From Phenylobacterium sp. (GTDB lineage: Bacteria > Pseudomonadota > Alphaproteobacteria > Caulobacterales > Caulobacteraceae), in assembly GCF_030693405.1 (NCBI RefSeq), contig NZ_JAUYAW010000046.1:1-64000 (forward strand): a stretch of 64,000 nt of DNA, written 5' to 3'. Every line of letters begins with the position of its first letter. Position 1 is the stretch's first letter. Under the pieces are notes generated by a model, which worked only from the letters and a program-made list of their open reading frames with translations, had not been told where the DNA came from and made no database searches. The translations under genes were made by a program, and so were the position numbers. Below are positions 55,048-63,599 of the stretch, one piece after another.

Positions 55048-55575
55048 ATGGACCTACGCGACGCCATTCGTACGATTCCGGACTATCCCAAGCCGGGCAT
55101 CCAGTTTCGCGACATCACCACCTTGCTGGCCGATGCGAGAGCTTTTCGTCAGGCGGTGGACGAGCTGGTCCAGCCCTTTGCGGGCCTGAAGATCGACAAG
55201 GTGGCCGGTATCGAGGCCCGGGGCTTCATCCTGGGCGGCGCAGTGGCGCACCAGCTGTCGGCCGGCTTCGTCCCCCTGCGCAAGAAGGGCAAGCTGCCGC
55301 ACGAGACCCGGGCGGTGGAGTACGCGCTCGAATATGGCTCCGACATCCTTGAGGTCCATCTGGACGCCTTCCTGGCCGGCGAGCGGGTCATGCTGGTGGA
55401 TGACCTCATCGCCACCGGCGGCACGGCGCTGGCCGCTGTCGACCTGCTGCGCCAGGGCGGCACGGAGATTGTGGCTGCGGCCTTCGTGGTGGACCTGCCG
55501 GAGCTCGGCGGCGCGGCACGGCTTGCGGCCGCGGGCGTGCCGGTCTCGACCCTGGTGGCGTTCGAGGGTCACTGA
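55048..55575 (+). CDS. apt: Adenine phosphoribosyltransferase
   Basis: 175-residue purine salvage enzyme: adenine plus PRPP gives AMP. The N-terminal [22 protein letters not shown] is diagnostic of APRT and the PRPP loop is [31 protein letters not shown] binds the pyrophosphate side. Length normal. It is divergent from the protease-like gene (78-bp gap) and convergent with the hydrolase genes, so probably single. Confidence 0.96.
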   Translation: MDLRDAIRTIPDYPKPGIQFRDITTLLADARAFRQAVDELVQPFAGLKIDKVAGIEARGFILGGAVAHQLSAGFVPLRKKGKLPHETRAVEYALEYGSDILEVHLDAFLAGERVMLVDDLIATGGTALAAVDLLRQGGTEIVAAAFVVDLPELGGAARLAAAGVPVSTLVAFEGH

Positions 55576-55581
55576 GGCGCC

Positions 55582-56274
55582 TCAGGCGCCTTCGCCACGC
55601 CCCCCACCGCTGCGGGCGAAGAGCTGCAGGGTGCGCAGGCGCGCCAGGCGGGCGGCGTCGGGGTGGTAGTCCTTGCGTCGGTCCGAGGCGAAGCCGTGGC
55701 CGGCGTCGTACAGATGGACCGGCATGTCAGGGTAGCGGTCCCGGATCTCCTCGACCCGCTCGAGCGGGATCGAGGCGTCGGTCTTGCCAAAGTGCAGGAT
55801 GGTCGGGCAGCGGGGCGCCTCGTCCAGCAGCTCGGTGATCCGGCGGCCATAGAAGCAGGAGGCGCCCGCCACGCCCTCACAACGGGCCGCCACGGCCCAG
55901 CTCGCCGCCCCGCCCCAGCAGAAGCCGGCGACGAAGACCTGGCCCTGAAGGGCGTCTATGGCCGCCTGAGCGTCGCCTGCGACCTCGTCCCAGGGCGCGG
56001 CCTGGGACAGCGCCACGGCGCGCGCCATGTGGTCAGCTTCATAGGTCGCTTCGAAGCCGCGCTGCTGGCGGTCGAAGAAGGCCGGTGCGATCACCTCATA
56101 GCCATCCTCGGCGAAGCCATCGGCCACCTCGCGGATGTGGTCGGTGACGCCGAAGATCTCCTGGATCAGCACCAGACCGCCACGCCGGGCGTCTCCCGGC
56201 TTCACATGATAGGCGTCGAAGACAAAACCATCGGCGCGGCTCTCCAGCCGAATCGTCTCGCCGGCCCGGCTCAT
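55582..56274 (-). CDS. Dienelactone hydrolase family protein (paralogue A)
   Basis: 230-residue alpha/beta-hydrolase of the dienelactone hydrolase family. The nucleophile is a cysteine in VFVAGFCWGGAASWAV (G-x-C-x-G-G), with the early GGLVLIQEIFGVTDHIREVADGFAEDGYEV strand-helix, the DASIPLERVEEI aspartate region and the terminal DAGHGFASD histidine. The substrate is not assignable; relatives open lactones of ortho-cleavage or hydrolyse esters. Overlaps the paralogue at 56271 by 4 bp. Confidence 0.88.
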   Translation of the reverse strand: MSRAGETIRLESRADGFVFDAYHVKPGDARRGGLVLIQEIFGVTDHIREVADGFAEDGYEVIAPAFFDRQQRGFEATYEADHMARAVALSQAAPWDEVAGDAQAAIDALQGQVFVAGFCWGGAASWAVAARCEGVAGASCFYGRRITELLDEAPRCPTILHFGKTDASIPLERVEEIRDRYPDMPVHLYDAGHGFASDRRKDYHPDAARLARLRTLQLFARSGGGRGEGA

Positions 56275-56942
56275 GCGCTTTCGAACAGTTCGCGGGTGCG
56301 CAGGCGGGCGAGGTCGGCGGCCTCCTCGTGATAGCGCTCGGGGCTCTCATTGTTGAAGCCGTGGCCCGCACCCTCATAGATATAGACCGGAACCTCCGGA
56401 TGGGCGGCCTTGACTGCGGCCTCCACCTCGTCGGCCTTGATGCCCGGATCGGTGTGGCCCAGGTGGACGATGACGGGGCAGGCGAGCGGCAGATCGGCAT
56501 TGGCCTTGACCATGCTGCCGTAATAGCTCGACGCCGCCGCGATCCCCTCGACCTTGGCGGCGCTCAGCCAGGCCAGTGAGCCGCCATAGCAGTAGCCCAC
56601 GACGCAGACCTTGCCCCGGGGCGCGAGGAAGTCCCGGGCCGCGGCGATGTCGGCCAGGGCCTGTTCCATCGGCGTGGCGCGGGCGTGCGCGATGCCAGCG
56701 GCCATGCCGTCTGCGTCGTGACCGGCGGTGAAGCCCCGCTCACGCCGGTCGAACAAGGACGGGGCGAGCGCCTCATATCCGGCCTTGGCCCAACGCTCGA
56801 CATCGGCGCGGACGTATTTGTCGATGCCGAAGATCTCCTGCAGTACGATGACCCCGCCCTTGCGGGACGTGAACGGGGCCTCGTGATAGGCCGACAGCTC
56901 GTAGCCGTCGGCGGCGCTCTTCAGCGTAATGGTGTCGCCCAT
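56271..56942 (-). CDS. Dienelactone hydrolase family protein (paralogue B)
   Basis: 223-residue paralogue of the following gene: GGVIVLQEIFGIDKYVRADVERWAKAGYEA, the nucleophilic cysteine in VCVVGYCYGGSLAWL, then DPGIKADEVEAAVK and the terminal GAGHGFNNESPERYH. The pair share architecture along their whole length, so they arose by tandem duplication. Start at 56942 after GGGAGACCACCC. Upstream is a short gap to ychF, which lies on the same strand. Confidence 0.88.
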   Translation of the reverse strand: MGDTITLKSAADGYELSAYHEAPFTSRKGGVIVLQEIFGIDKYVRADVERWAKAGYEALAPSLFDRRERGFTAGHDADGMAAGIAHARATPMEQALADIAAARDFLAPRGKVCVVGYCYGGSLAWLSAAKVEGIAAASSYYGSMVKANADLPLACPVIVHLGHTDPGIKADEVEAAVKAAHPEVPVYIYEGAGHGFNNESPERYHEEAADLARLRTRELFESA

Positions 56943-57006
56943 GGGTGGTCTCCCTTGGCGCCAAGCCTAGGGGCAGGACCGGGCGCCTGTCACGCCCTGT
57001 GAGCGA

Positions 57007-58104
57007 TCAGACGTTGAAGCGGAAGTTCATCACGTCGCCGTCCTGGACGACATATTCCTTGCCCTCCTGGCGCAGCTTGCCCGCGTCCCGGGCCCCGGCC
57101 TCGCCGTTGAACTTGATGTAGTCGGGGAAGGCGATGGTTTCGGCCCGGATAAAGCCCTTCTCGAAGTCGGTATGGATCACGCCGGCCGCCTGGGGCGCAG
57201 TGGCGCCCACGGGGATGGTCCAGGCCCGGGTCTCCTTGGGGCCGCAGGTGAAATAGCTCTGCAGGCCGAGCAGCTTGAAGGCCTCGCGAATCATGCGGTT
57301 CAGGCCGGGCTCTTCGAGGCCCAGTGTCTCCAGGAACTCCGCCCGCTCGGCGGCGTCCAGCATGGCGATCTCGCTTTCGATCTGGGCGGAGATGACCACG
57401 CTCTCGGCGTCGTCGCGCTTGGCCCGCTCGGCGACGGCGGTCGACATCTCATTGCCGGTCCCGGCAGCGCCCTCGTCCACATTGCAGACATAGAGGGTGG
57501 GCTTGGCGGTCAGCAGTTGCAGCATCCGCCAGGCCTTTTCGTCGTCCTCGGAGATCTTGGCGGTCCGGGCGGGACGGCCGGCATTGAGCTCCTCCAGGGC
57601 GAGCTTCACCAGGCGCAGGGTGTTGGCGCTCTCCTTGTCGCCGGTCTTGGCGCGCTTATCGAGATTGGCGACCCGCTTCTCCAGGCTCTCCAGATCGGCG
57701 AGCATCAGCTCGGTCTCGATGATCTCCAGGTCGGCCAGGGGATCGATCCGGCCCTCGACGTGGGTGATGTCGTCATTGACGAAGCAGCGGGCGACGAAGG
57801 CCACGGCGTCGCAGTCACGGATATTGGCCAGGAACTGGTTGCCCAGGCCCTCGCCCTTGGACGCGCCGCGCACCAGGCCGGCCACATCGACGAAGTTGAT
57901 GCGGGCCGGGATGATCTCCTTGGAGCCGGCCACCTTGGCGAGCGCCTCGAGGCGCGGCTCGGGCACCGCCACGTCGCCCACGTTCGGCTCGATGGTGCAG
58001 AAGGGGTAATTGGCCGCCTGGGCCGCCGCCGTCTGGGTGAGCGCGTTGAACAGGGTGGACTTGCCGACATTGGGCAGGCCGACGATGGCGACTTTGAGAG
58101 CCAT
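57007..58104 (-). CDS. ychF: Redox-regulated/ribosome-associated ATPase YchF
   Basis: 365-residue OBG-family P-loop protein (YchF/Ola1), which binds ATP rather than GTP in known cases and associates with ribosomes. Motifs: G1 GLPNVGKSTLFNAL (residues 8-21), G3 DVAGLVRGASKGEGLGNQFL, a coiled-coil arm, and the C-terminal TGS domain ending QEGKEYVVQDGDVMNFRFNV. Normal length. It lies 71 bp downstream of pth, a pairing common in bacteria. Confidence 0.97.
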   Translation of the reverse strand: MALKVAIVGLPNVGKSTLFNALTQTAAAQAANYPFCTIEPNVGDVAVPEPRLEALAKVAGSKEIIPARINFVDVAGLVRGASKGEGLGNQFLANIRDCDAVAFVARCFVNDDITHVEGRIDPLADLEIIETELMLADLESLEKRVANLDKRAKTGDKESANTLRLVKLALEELNAGRPARTAKISEDDEKAWRMLQLLTAKPTLYVCNVDEGAAGTGNEMSTAVAERAKRDDAESVVISAQIESEIAMLDAAERAEFLETLGLEEPGLNRMIREAFKLLGLQSYFTCGPKETRAWTIPVGATAPQAAGVIHTDFEKGFIRAETIAFPDYIKFNGEAGARDAGKLRQEGKEYVVQDGDVMNFRFNV

Positions 58105-58175
58105 GGAGTCCTCGGAGAATTGGAGCCGGCGCCGTCTTAGCCGAGCCGGCCGGGATTGTCGTCAGCCGTGCGGCC

Positions 58176-58802
58176 TCAGGGCGCGTCGCGGCCCTGGCGC
58201 TGCTGGCGGGTGTCGGCCTTGTCGGCCGGCGCCAGGCGCATGACCTCGGCCTGATACTTCTCGTCCTCGCCGGCCGCCAGCAGGGGGGCGGCGTCGGCGC
58301 AGGCGTGCAGCAGGTCGTTCAGCCAGGGATGTTCGACCTTGTGGAAGTCCGACAGGACGTGACCCTGGACCAGCTCCTTGTGGCCGGGATGACCAACCCC
58401 CAGCCGGGCGCGCCGGAAGTCGGGGCCGATCTGACCGGTGATGGAGCGAATGCCGTTATTGCCGGCTGCGCCGCCGCCGGCCTTCATCCGGAAGCGGCCG
58501 GGCGCCAGGTCGATCTCGTCGTGGAAGACGACCAGGTCCGCGGGCGTCAGCTTGTAGAATTTCAGCGCCTCGCCGACAGCGTTGCCGCTGTCGTTGTAAT
58601 AGGTCTGAGGCTTCAGCGTCATGGCCCTTACAGGGCCAGCCGGGGTCTCGATGGACCCCTCGCGGACCAGCGACTGAAAGCGCGACCGCTCGGGGCCAAA
58701 GCTCCAGCGGCGCGCAATCTGGTCGACGGTCATGGACCCCACATTATGCCGATTGCCAGCATAGCGGGGGCCTGGATTGCCCAGGCCAGCGAGGATCAGC
58801 AT
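58176..58802 (-). CDS. pth: Peptidyl-tRNA hydrolase
   Basis: 208-residue Pth that recycles stalled peptidyl-tRNA. The N-terminal LAGLGNPGPRYAGNRHNVGSM includes the catalytic H19 region, followed by KPQTYYNDSGNAVGEALKFY, VFHDEIDLAPGRFRMKAGGGAAGNNGIRSI (in segments) and the FRRARLGVGHPGHKELVQGHVLSDF domain. Length is normal with a slightly extended C-terminus. It follows rplY after 41 bp, the rplY-pth order seen in many bacteria. Confidence 0.97.
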   Translation of the reverse strand: MLILAGLGNPGPRYAGNRHNVGSMTVDQIARRWSFGPERSRFQSLVREGSIETPAGPVRAMTLKPQTYYNDSGNAVGEALKFYKLTPADLVVFHDEIDLAPGRFRMKAGGGAAGNNGIRSITGQIGPDFRRARLGVGHPGHKELVQGHVLSDFHKVEHPWLNDLLHACADAAPLLAAGEDEKYQAEVMRLAPADKADTRQQRQGRDAP

Positions 58803-58843
58803 GCGACCCTCCGGTGCGGGCCGGCCCTGGGCGAAGAGGCGTT

Positions 58844-59455
58844 TTAGGCCTCAGGCTCCGAGCCGGCGTCGGCGGCCGCGTCCTGCGCCGCCTGGGCCGA
58901 GGTGCCGGCCAGGGTGGCGATGACGAAGTCGCGGTCCACGGTGGCCTCAACGCCCTTGGGCAGCTTGAAGCCGGAGATGCGGATGGTGTCGCCGATGTCC
59001 AGGCCGGTCAGGTCGAAGATCAGCTCTTCGGGGATGGCGTCGGCCGGGCAGGACAGCTCGACGTCGTGACGGACCACATTCAGGGTGCCGCCGCGCTTCA
59101 GGCCCGGGGACTCTTCGTGGTTGATGAAGTGCACGGGCACCGAGATCTTGATCTGTTGGTGCTCATCGACCCGGTACAGGTCGAAGTGCCACGGCTCATC
59201 GGTCACCGGATGCATGTCGATGGCCTTGGCGATGACCGGCTGGGTCTCTTCGCCATACTTCAGGGTCACCAGGTGGCCCAACAGCTTGCCCGTATAGAGC
59301 GCCTTGCGGAACTCATTGGCCGGCACGGCGATCGCCACCGGGTCCTTGGAGCCGCCATAGAGCACGCCGGGGACCTTGCCGCTGCGGCGCACACTGCGCG
59401 TAGCGCCGGTGCCGGTCTGCTCACGCACTTCCACGTTCAATACGATATCGGCCAT
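58844..59455 (-). CDS. rplY: 50S ribosomal protein L25/general stress protein Ctc
   Basis: 203-residue L25 of the long TL5/CTC type, which binds 5S rRNA. N-terminal VREQTGTGATRSVRRSGKVPGVLYGG is the L25 fold; the C-terminal TL5 domain (PVHFINHEESPGLKRGGTLNVVRHDVEL in pieces) follows. An A/D/E-rich C-terminal tail is present. It precedes pth on the same strand. A GC hairpin lies in its leader. Confidence 0.96.
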   Translation of the reverse strand: MADIVLNVEVREQTGTGATRSVRRSGKVPGVLYGGSKDPVAIAVPANEFRKALYTGKLLGHLVTLKYGEETQPVIAKAIDMHPVTDEPWHFDLYRVDEHQQIKISVPVHFINHEESPGLKRGGTLNVVRHDVELSCPADAIPEELIFDLTGLDIGDTIRISGFKLPKGVEATVDRDFVIATLAGTSAQAAQDAAADAGSEPEA

Positions 59456-59476
59456 CGCCCTGCCTCAAAACGAAAC

Positions 59477-59498
59477 CGCCGCGCGAACCCGCGCGGCG
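59477..59498 (-). promoter_or_regulatory. Hairpin with T-rich tail in the rplY leader
   Basis: Minus-strand CGCCGCGCG-GGTT-CGCGCGGCG is followed by GTTTCGTTTTG before the rplY start. It could be the terminator of the upstream lipoprotein gene, transcribed in the same direction, or an attenuator of rplY. Confidence 0.5.
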
Positions 59499-59578
59499 TG
59501 GGTCGCGATCCCGGGGGGGATCGGAAGGTCGGCGTCATTACACAGAAGTTGACCCTCTGGCAACGGCGCCCGCGGACT

Positions 59579-60607
59579 TCAGCGCGTTTTAACCGCGCTG
59601 AGCCCCGCTGTCTCGGCCGCGGCCCCGGTTTCGGCCACCTGCACGGGGGTCGCCTTGGCCGGATCGACCAGGCCCGCGCCCTTCATCAGGCACTGTCCGG
59701 TGTCCATCAGGGCGTGCTGGCCGAGGCAGAAGACATCCTCATAGTGCGGCTTGGAGACCGCCAGGCACTGATAGAGGTTCAGCTTGGCCATGTTCAGGCA
59801 GGAGGCCGAGGTCGGCTCGATCATCACGGCGGTCAGAAGGTCAGCCCGGTTCTCGCCAGCCTCGCCCAGGACGGCCAGGGCCGCGACCGCCAGGCTGCGC
59901 AGCACCATGCGGCTGTAGGGCGGCTCCACGGGGGCGGCGGTGAGGTCCAGCACGCCAGCGCCGATGGCGGCCTGTTGCAGGCGGGCGGTCTCTTCGATCT
60001 CGCCGACGATGGGGGTGGCCGACAGGGCCTTGGCCTGGGACAGGCGCAGGGCGCGGTTCTCGACCTCGGCCTTGGACCATTTGGCCTTCTGGACATCATA
60101 GGCCGCCTGCTTGACCGCAGATCCGGTGTCGAACAGGCGTTTGCCCTCGGCCCCGTAGGCGGCGATCACCAGGCCCGCGGCGCTGCGGGCGCCAGGCAGG
60201 GTGGCCGCATAGGTCGGATCGGCCACGAGGTCGGCGAACATCTTGTTCCGCGTCTCGGGGTTGGTGGAGTAGCTGCGCACCGCCGCCACGAACTCGGGAT
60301 CCTGCAGGGCGGCCACGGCGCCGTAGGCCACGGCGCCTTTCAAGAGTTGGATCGGCTCATAGGCGGCGCTGGTCTTCAGGGATTCAGCGATCTCGGCGCC
60401 GTCGTCAAAGGCCGGGGAAATGGCCGATGAGCGGGACATGTAATAGCGATAGGCGCTGGCGTGCTCGATGAGGGATGGGGCGAGCGCCACCGCCGGCGGG
60501 GCCGGGGCCGGAGCTTCCGGCTTAGGCTCGGCGCACCCCGCAAGCACCGCGGTTCCGATCAGCGCCAGCGCGGTCAGCGCGCTGCGAAAGCCAATAGCCG
60601 AGCTCAT
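59579..60607 (-). CDS. Hypothetical lipoprotein with cysteine-rich C-terminus
   Basis: 342-residue lipoprotein. Signal peptide with lipobox VLAGCAEP (Cys near residue 25), P/A/E-rich linker to about 45, then an A/L-rich helical body. A C-terminal region (about 265-320) contains four cysteines in the pattern SASCLNMAKLNLYQCLA ... VFCLGQHALMDTGQC, likely two disulfides. It resembles no family I can name; similar proteins seem to occur in Caulobacterales. MSSAIGFRS is the start by signal peptide, 14 codons inside the track frame. Lies upstream of rplY; a palindrome precedes its start. Confidence 0.75.
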   Translation of the reverse strand: MSSAIGFRSALTALALIGTAVLAGCAEPKPEAPAPAPPAVALAPSLIEHASAYRYYMSRSSAISPAFDDGAEIAESLKTSAAYEPIQLLKGAVAYGAVAALQDPEFVAAVRSYSTNPETRNKMFADLVADPTYAATLPGARSAAGLVIAAYGAEGKRLFDTGSAVKQAAYDVQKAKWSKAEVENRALRLSQAKALSATPIVGEIEETARLQQAAIGAGVLDLTAAPVEPPYSRMVLRSLAVAALAVLGEAGENRADLLTAVMIEPTSASCLNMAKLNLYQCLAVSKPHYEDVFCLGQHALMDTGQCLMKGAGLVDPAKATPVQVAETGAAAETAGLSAVKTR

Positions 60608-60637
60608 GGGTCTGTGTTCCCCTAAATGGTACGCCAG

Positions 60638-60654
60638 CGAACATAGCATGTTCG
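60638..60654 (-). promoter_or_regulatory. Palindromic operator candidate upstream of the lipoprotein gene
   Basis: CGAACAT-AGC-ATGTTCG is a perfect 7-bp inverted repeat, 31 nt ahead of the lipoprotein ATG. A further imperfect repeat GTAAAC-TATT-GTTCAC lies at 60682-60697, and TTGGTG-N16-TATGGG on the minus strand could be the promoter. Confidence 0.45.
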
Positions 60655-60744
60655 GTCAGGCGAGATCATGGCCCCCATATCGTAAACTATTGTTCACCAA
60701 GCTTAGCCAGTCGTCTCCCCTGGCGAGCGAGATCAGCGGCGCCG

Positions 60745-61680
60745 TCAGTCGAACAGTTTCGAGACAGACTCTTCGTTGGCGATGCGGCGAACCGCCTCAC
60801 CGATCAGGGCCGCGCAGCTCACATAGCGGATCTTGGGCGCAGAGGCGGCCCGCTCCGGGGCGGCGATGGAGTCGGTCATCACCAGCTCCTTGAGCACCGA
60901 GGCGTCCACCCGCTCGATGGCTGCGCCCGACAGCACCCCGTGGGTGACATAGGCCGAGACCTCAGAGGCGCCGCCATCCACCAGGGCCTGAGCGGCGTTA
61001 CAAAGGGTGCCGCCGCCGTCGATGATGTCGTCGAACAGCACACAGCGCCGGCCCTCGACGTCGCCGATGATATTGGCCACCTCGCTCTTGCCAGGACCCG
61101 AGCGACGCTTGTCGACAATGGCCAGTTCGGCGTTGAGGCGGCTGGCCACCGACAGGGCGCGAACCACCCCGCCGACGTCCGGCGAGACGATCATCAGTTC
61201 GTCGGGCTTGGGGTAGTGGGCCTTGATGTCATTGGCCAGCAGGGGCGCCGACAGCAGGTTGTCGGTGGGGATGTCGAAGAAGCCCTGAATCTGGCCCGAA
61301 TGCAGATCCATGGTCAGGACCCGGTCGGCGCCCGCGCGGGTGATCAGATTGGAGACCAGCTTGGCCGAGATGGGGGTGCGCCCGCCCGTCTTCCGGTCCT
61401 GCCGGGCATAACCGAAATAGGGCATCACCGCCGTGATCCGCCGGGCAGACGCGCGTTTCAGCGCATCGATGCAGATCAGCAGCTCCATCAGATTGTCGTT
61501 GGTGGGATAGCTAGTGGACTGGATGACGAAGACGTCCTCGCCGCGGACGTTCTCGTCGATGGTCACCCAGACCTCGTTGTCGGCGAACCGCTTGACCTGG
61601 GCCCGGGTCAGGGGAACGTCCAGATGGTCGGATACGGCCTGGGCGAGAGCCTGGTTAGAATTGCCCGCCAGCAGCTTCAT
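60745..61680 (-). CDS. prs: Ribose-phosphate pyrophosphokinase
   Basis: 311-residue PRPP synthetase, making PRPP from ribose-5-phosphate and ATP for purine, pyrimidine, His and Trp synthesis. Seen: [23 protein letters not shown], the [16 protein letters not shown] site, the ATP flag region [20 protein letters not shown], and the PRPP loop [18 protein letters not shown]. Length normal. The gap to the downstream lipoprotein gene is 137 bp with a palindrome, so they are probably separate units. Confidence 0.97.
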   Translation of the reverse strand: MKLLAGNSNQALAQAVSDHLDVPLTRAQVKRFADNEVWVTIDENVRGEDVFVIQSTSYPTNDNLMELLICIDALKRASARRITAVMPYFGYARQDRKTGGRTPISAKLVSNLITRAGADRVLTMDLHSGQIQGFFDIPTDNLLSAPLLANDIKAHYPKPDELMIVSPDVGGVVRALSVASRLNAELAIVDKRRSGPGKSEVANIIGDVEGRRCVLFDDIIDGGGTLCNAAQALVDGGASEVSAYVTHGVLSGAAIERVDASVLKELVMTDSIAAPERAASAPKIRYVSCAALIGEAVRRIANEESVSKLFD

Positions 61681-61752
61681 GAGATTCCCCGGGGTCGTTC
61701 CGCATCTTCAGGCGGGCTTTAATGCAGGGGGCCGACCTGCGGCAACCCTCAG

Positions 61753-62535
61753 CTAAAGAACGATGGCCGAGAGCAGCCGCCCATAGTCACTTTCCCCCCG
61801 CTGAAACGCCCGGCGATTGGAGAAGAAGTGGTCAGGTTCGGCGCAGGTGTCGCGTCCGATCCATTCCCGCTGCTCCACGCCTGCGGCGGCCAACTGGGCC
61901 AGGACGAAGGCCGGCAGGTCGAACTGGCGCTTGTCGGTCGCCGCGCCGGGGCTGAAGAACCGGGCGTTGGCGGGATCGGTCTCCACGAAGCGGTCCAGGA
62001 ACTCCAGACCCACCTCGTAGGATGCCGGCCCGATGCAGGGCCCCACGGCGGCCAGGATGCGGTCGCGCCGGGCGCCGAGCCGCTCCATCTGCGCCACGGT
62101 GTCGGCGACGACCCCGGACAGGGCGCCCTTCCAGCCCGCATGGGCGGCGGCGACCACGCGGCCCTCCGGGTCAGCCAGCAGGATGGGCGCACAGTCGGCC
62201 GCCAGGGCGCCGCAGATCAGGCCGGGGGTGGACGTCACCACGCCGTCGGCCTCCGGCCGCGCCGCGCCCCACGGGCGATCGGCGATCTCGGCCCGGGCGG
62301 AATGGATCTGGTGGCAGGTGTTGAGCGCCTCATGCGGCAGGCCGAAATGGGCCGCGGCCCGGCGGCGGTTCTCGGCCACGTCTTCCGGCGAATCGGCCGA
62401 TCCAGGCCCCACATTGAGCGAGTTGTAGAGACCCGCCGAGACGCCCCCCTGTCGGGTGAAGAAGGCGTGGCGCAGGCCGGCCTTCGTCAGCAGGGGCGAG
62501 GTGATCGCCGGCAGGGTCGCTTGGGCGTCGGTCAT
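61753..62535 (-). CDS. pgeF: Peptidoglycan editing factor PgeF (YfiH/laccase domain)
   Basis: 260-residue DUF152/laccase-domain protein. The zinc-binding triad region is seen as H in QIHSA, C in VGPCIGPASYEVG and H in HAGWKGALSGVV. The E. coli homologue YfiH corrects L-Ala misincorporation in peptidoglycan and related proteins have purine nucleoside phosphorylase/adenosine deaminase activity. The gene is downstream of midA by 2 bp, in the lgt-midA-pgeF order known from other alphaproteobacteria. Confidence 0.94.
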   Translation of the reverse strand: MTDAQATLPAITSPLLTKAGLRHAFFTRQGGVSAGLYNSLNVGPGSADSPEDVAENRRRAAAHFGLPHEALNTCHQIHSARAEIADRPWGAARPEADGVVTSTPGLICGALAADCAPILLADPEGRVVAAAHAGWKGALSGVVADTVAQMERLGARRDRILAAVGPCIGPASYEVGLEFLDRFVETDPANARFFSPGAATDKRQFDLPAFVLAQLAAAGVEQREWIGRDTCAEPDHFFSNRRAFQRGESDYGRLLSAIVL

Positions 62536-62537
62536 GA

Positions 62538-63599
62538 TCAGTCCGCCTCGAAGGCCGGAGGAATGAAGCCTGGCCCGTGCAGGGCCAGGACCTTGAACAG
62601 GACCCCCATCTGGTTCTGGGCGGTCAGGCGGTCGAACTGCCGGCCGATCTGGTCGGCCAGCTCGGGCCGGCTGCGGGCCAGCGCCGAGGCCCGGGCCTCG
62701 ATCCCGAGCCGTCGCAGGAACTCGGCCTGGGTGAGCAGCGGCCGGGCCAGGGCGCCTTCGGCGCGGGCGGCCTCCGCCACCCCGCCGAAGTCGGCGTGGA
62801 CGGTCAGGTCCGCTTCCCCAGGACAGGCCAGGGGATCGACCTTTTGATGACCCTTCAGGGCCTGAAAGGTGTCACCGCCTTCCTCGCCAGCCGCCGGACC
62901 ATAGTCGATCAGCAGGGCCGCGCCCCCATCGGCGGCCAGCCGGGCGCCGATCTGGGAGCCAAGGGCCGCCTGGGCCGGCGAAGACTCGAACACCGCCCCC
63001 ACCTCGCCCGGACGGCCCTTCGCGGGCAGGGGAGCGGCAAGGCCGAAGGCCAGGTCACCAGCCGCATCCAGACCCACCATCCGCTCGGCCCAGCCCTGGG
63101 GCGTGCGGACGAACTGCCGGGTGGGCAGGCAGTCCAGCAGCTCATTGGCCACCAGGATCATCGGCGCTCCGTCCGGGATCTGATCCAGGCTGTCGCACCA
63201 CTGGGCTCTGGCCGTGGAAAGTCGCTCGGCCTGGCGAGCCCGCAAGGGTTGGGAAACCTCCACAAGCCAGAGGTCGGCCGCTTCCACGAACCCCGGAACG
63301 GTCCCCCCGGCCCTCAGCAGGTCGGACATCAGAGTCCCGTCGCCCGGCCCCATCTCCACCAGCCGAAAGCTGCGCGGGGCGCCCTGCGTCTGCCAGCAGG
63401 CCGCCGCCCACAAGCCGATCAGCTCCCCGAACATCTGGCTGACCAGGGGGGCGGTGATGAAGTCCCCGCCGGCGCCCAGGCCGGGGCGGGTGGCGTAATA
63501 GCCCGCCTGGGGGTCGTGCAGGCAAATCGTCATGAACTCGGCGAGGCTCAGGGGCCCCGTGGCGGCGATCTGCGCCGCCAGCCGGTCACGCAGGGCCAT
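62538..63599 (-). CDS. MidA/NDUFAF7-type SAM-dependent methyltransferase
   Basis: 353-residue class I methyltransferase of the DUF185/MidA family; the mitochondrial NDUFAF7 methylates complex I subunit NDUFS2. SAM motif: [20 protein letters not shown] (about residues 79-98). Family-specific [26 protein letters not shown] and [22 protein letters not shown] blocks are present in pieces. The target here is not shown. It starts 14 bp before the lgt stop and ends 2 bp before pgeF. Confidence 0.9.
   Translation of the reverse strand: MALRDRLAAQIAATGPLSLAEFMTICLHDPQAGYYATRPGLGAGGDFITAPLVSQMFGELIGLWAAACWQTQGAPRSFRLVEMGPGDGTLMSDLLRAGGTVPGFVEAADLWLVEVSQPLRARQAERLSTARAQWCDSLDQIPDGAPMILVANELLDCLPTRQFVRTPQGWAERMVGLDAAGDLAFGLAAPLPAKGRPGEVGAVFESSPAQAALGSQIGARLAADGGAALLIDYGPAAGEEGGDTFQALKGHQKVDPLACPGEADLTVHADFGGVAEAARAEGALARPLLTQAEFLRRLGIEARASALARSRPELADQIGRQFDRLTAQNQMGVLFKVLALHGPGFIPPAFEAD

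Noticed and set aside
60638-60654. LexA box at CGAACATAGCATGTTCG
   Set aside because: The alphaproteobacterial LexA box is a direct repeat GTTC-N7-GTTC; this is an inverted GAAC-N7-GTTC, so it is kept only as an unassigned palindrome.
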